This document shows, in pieces, positions 6,956-7,578 of a DNA stretch of 7,578 nt; position 1 is the stretch's first letter, and each line of letters begins with the position of its first letter. Location of the stretch: contig NZ_CALIMW010000232.1 of NCBI RefSeq assembly GCF_938045405.1, positions 1-7,578 of the forward strand, in the 5' to 3' direction. Source of the stretch: an uncultured Campylobacter sp. Lineage in GTDB: Bacteria > Campylobacterota > Campylobacteria > Campylobacterales > Campylobacteraceae. A program made the translations under genes and the position numbers. The notes under the pieces are model-generated. The model was given only the letters and a program-made list of their open reading frames with translations, was not told where the DNA came from and did not search any database.

Positions 6956-7161
6956 GCCGTCGCCGATACGCTCGGGCTGAGCGGCGCGCAACGAGGATTT
7001 AAAATTCCAAACTCCGCCTTTGCAAGATGAAATTCCGCGCTTATTTCGTCGCACCGTAAATTTTAAAATGTGCGAAATTGTACCGCTTAGGCGATCGAAA
7101 AACAATCGCAATGCGGCGATTCAAATTTAAACCTCTCGCGTAAAATCGTCGCCCTGCGCGC

Positions 7162-7578
7162 CTAATGCCACAGATCCTGCGAGCTCGCGGAGCTTTTCAT
7201 ACTAGGCCAGGCAAGGAGCAGCACCGCAGGCGCCAAGGGCTCGAATAACAAATTCGCTAGCGCCATGTATTTTACGACGCTTGGGGTGATGAGGGGCGGC
7301 GCGAGTACTTGCAGCATGCCGTAGATGATGTCTGCGGCGACATCAACGATTAGCAGTGCGGCGTATACGGCAAAAAACTTGTATCCGGTAGCGGCGCGCA
7401 ACTTAAAATTTATAATTATCCAAGAGAGCGTAACCGCAAAAATCAAATACGGCACGTATATTTGCAGCCTATTACAATCACATCTTCTGAGTATATAAAT
7501 GGCTGAAAAATATAGTAGCGCCGCAAGCGCAATGCTGTAAGCGTATTTGAAGATTATAAAAACCTGCGGGCCCGTGAT
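7162..7578 (-). CDS. Partial multi-span membrane protein (N-terminus outside)
   Basis: The frame is open from the right window edge to TAG at 7162-7164 and gives the last 138 residues. I do not recognise the family. The sequence has about four hydrophobic segments: around VFIIFKYAYSIALAALLYF; then YLIFAVTLSWIIINF; then FFAVYAALLIVDVAADIIYG; and finally MALANLLFEPLAPAVLLLAW. Short basic or polar loops separate them (ILRRCDCNR, KLRAAT), and a polar tail follows. It is probably an inner-membrane protein. A GTG at 7455 is in frame but has no ribosome binding site and would cut off the first visible segment, so the true start is likely beyond the window. A leftward terminator lies about 235 bases after the stop. 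Lack of motifs prevents naming a transporter, sensor or other function. Confidence 0.65.
   Translation of the reverse strand: MTGPQVFIIFKYAYSIALAALLYFSAIYILRRCDCNRLQIYVPYLIFAVTLSWIIINFKLRAATGYKFFAVYAALLIVDVAADIIYGMLQVLAPPLITPSVVKYMALANLLFEPLAPAVLLLAWPSMKSSASSQDLWH

Larger units (their letters stand above)
6548..7161. other. Intergenic region without a recognised gene
   Basis: Open frames here (plus 6555-6785 and 6842-7030, minus 6926-7111) lack ribosome binding sites and resemble nothing I know. The second runs through a clear terminator hairpin. Besides that terminator and two copies of GTTTGCAAAC, I see no RNA gene or repeat. The part from 6548 to 6840 shows nothing I can name. Confidence 0.55.

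Noticed and set aside
6842..7030. 62-residue plus-strand frame, with a TACAAT -10-like site at 6871
   Set aside because: The frame crosses the leftward terminator hairpin, its start lies upstream of the -10-like site, and no downstream plus-strand gene or T-run exists.

Overview
The window looks like a chromosomal stretch from a moderately GC-rich Campylobacter relative, of the oral, C. gracilis/C. curvus/C. showae kind. The signs are very frequent AAATTT words in otherwise GC-rich DNA, AT-rich promoters with a clear -10 but no clear -35, and protein families that fit Campylobacterota. This placement comes from composition and gene content only.

Layout on the plus strand. Bases 1-282 are non-coding: a GC-rich 16-bp inverted repeat whose right arm starts a run of six C tracts, a probable terminator, and a promoter. 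Bases 283-1449 hold a two-gene unit: a membrane-anchored DUF4230 protein with a TTG start, directly followed by an unrecognised 150-residue protein. Bases 1450-2129 hold no convincing gene but carry 14 copies of AAATTT, a perfect 3 x 13-bp tandem repeat and a 16-bp direct repeat. Bases 2130-3875 are a broken gene for a CptA-like phosphoethanolamine transferase. Five pieces in different frames rebuild a complete protein, with four single-base frameshifts between them. Bases 3876-4374 are non-coding and end in a good promoter and strong ribosome binding site. Bases 4375-6525 encode an intact type V autotransporter of 716 residues with a short repeat-built passenger and a C-terminal beta-barrel.

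Bases 6526-7161 hold no convincing gene. They carry a stem-loop just after the autotransporter, a canonical intrinsic terminator pointing left, and two copies of the palindrome GTTTGCAAAC. From 7578 down to 7162 the minus strand encodes the C-terminal part of an unrecognised multi-span membrane protein cut by the window edge. The leftward terminator probably ends its transcript.

Most of the gene content concerns the cell envelope: a membrane-anchored protein, a lost lipid-A/LPS-modifying enzyme, a surface autotransporter and an integral membrane protein. Apart from the two-gene unit at 283-1449, the genes look independently transcribed. I found no CRISPR array, insertion sequence, tRNA or rRNA. 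I see no convincing undescribed multi-gene system. The best leads are the decayed transferase, the autotransporter passenger repeat, the upstream C/G-tract element and the AAATTT-dense spacer.
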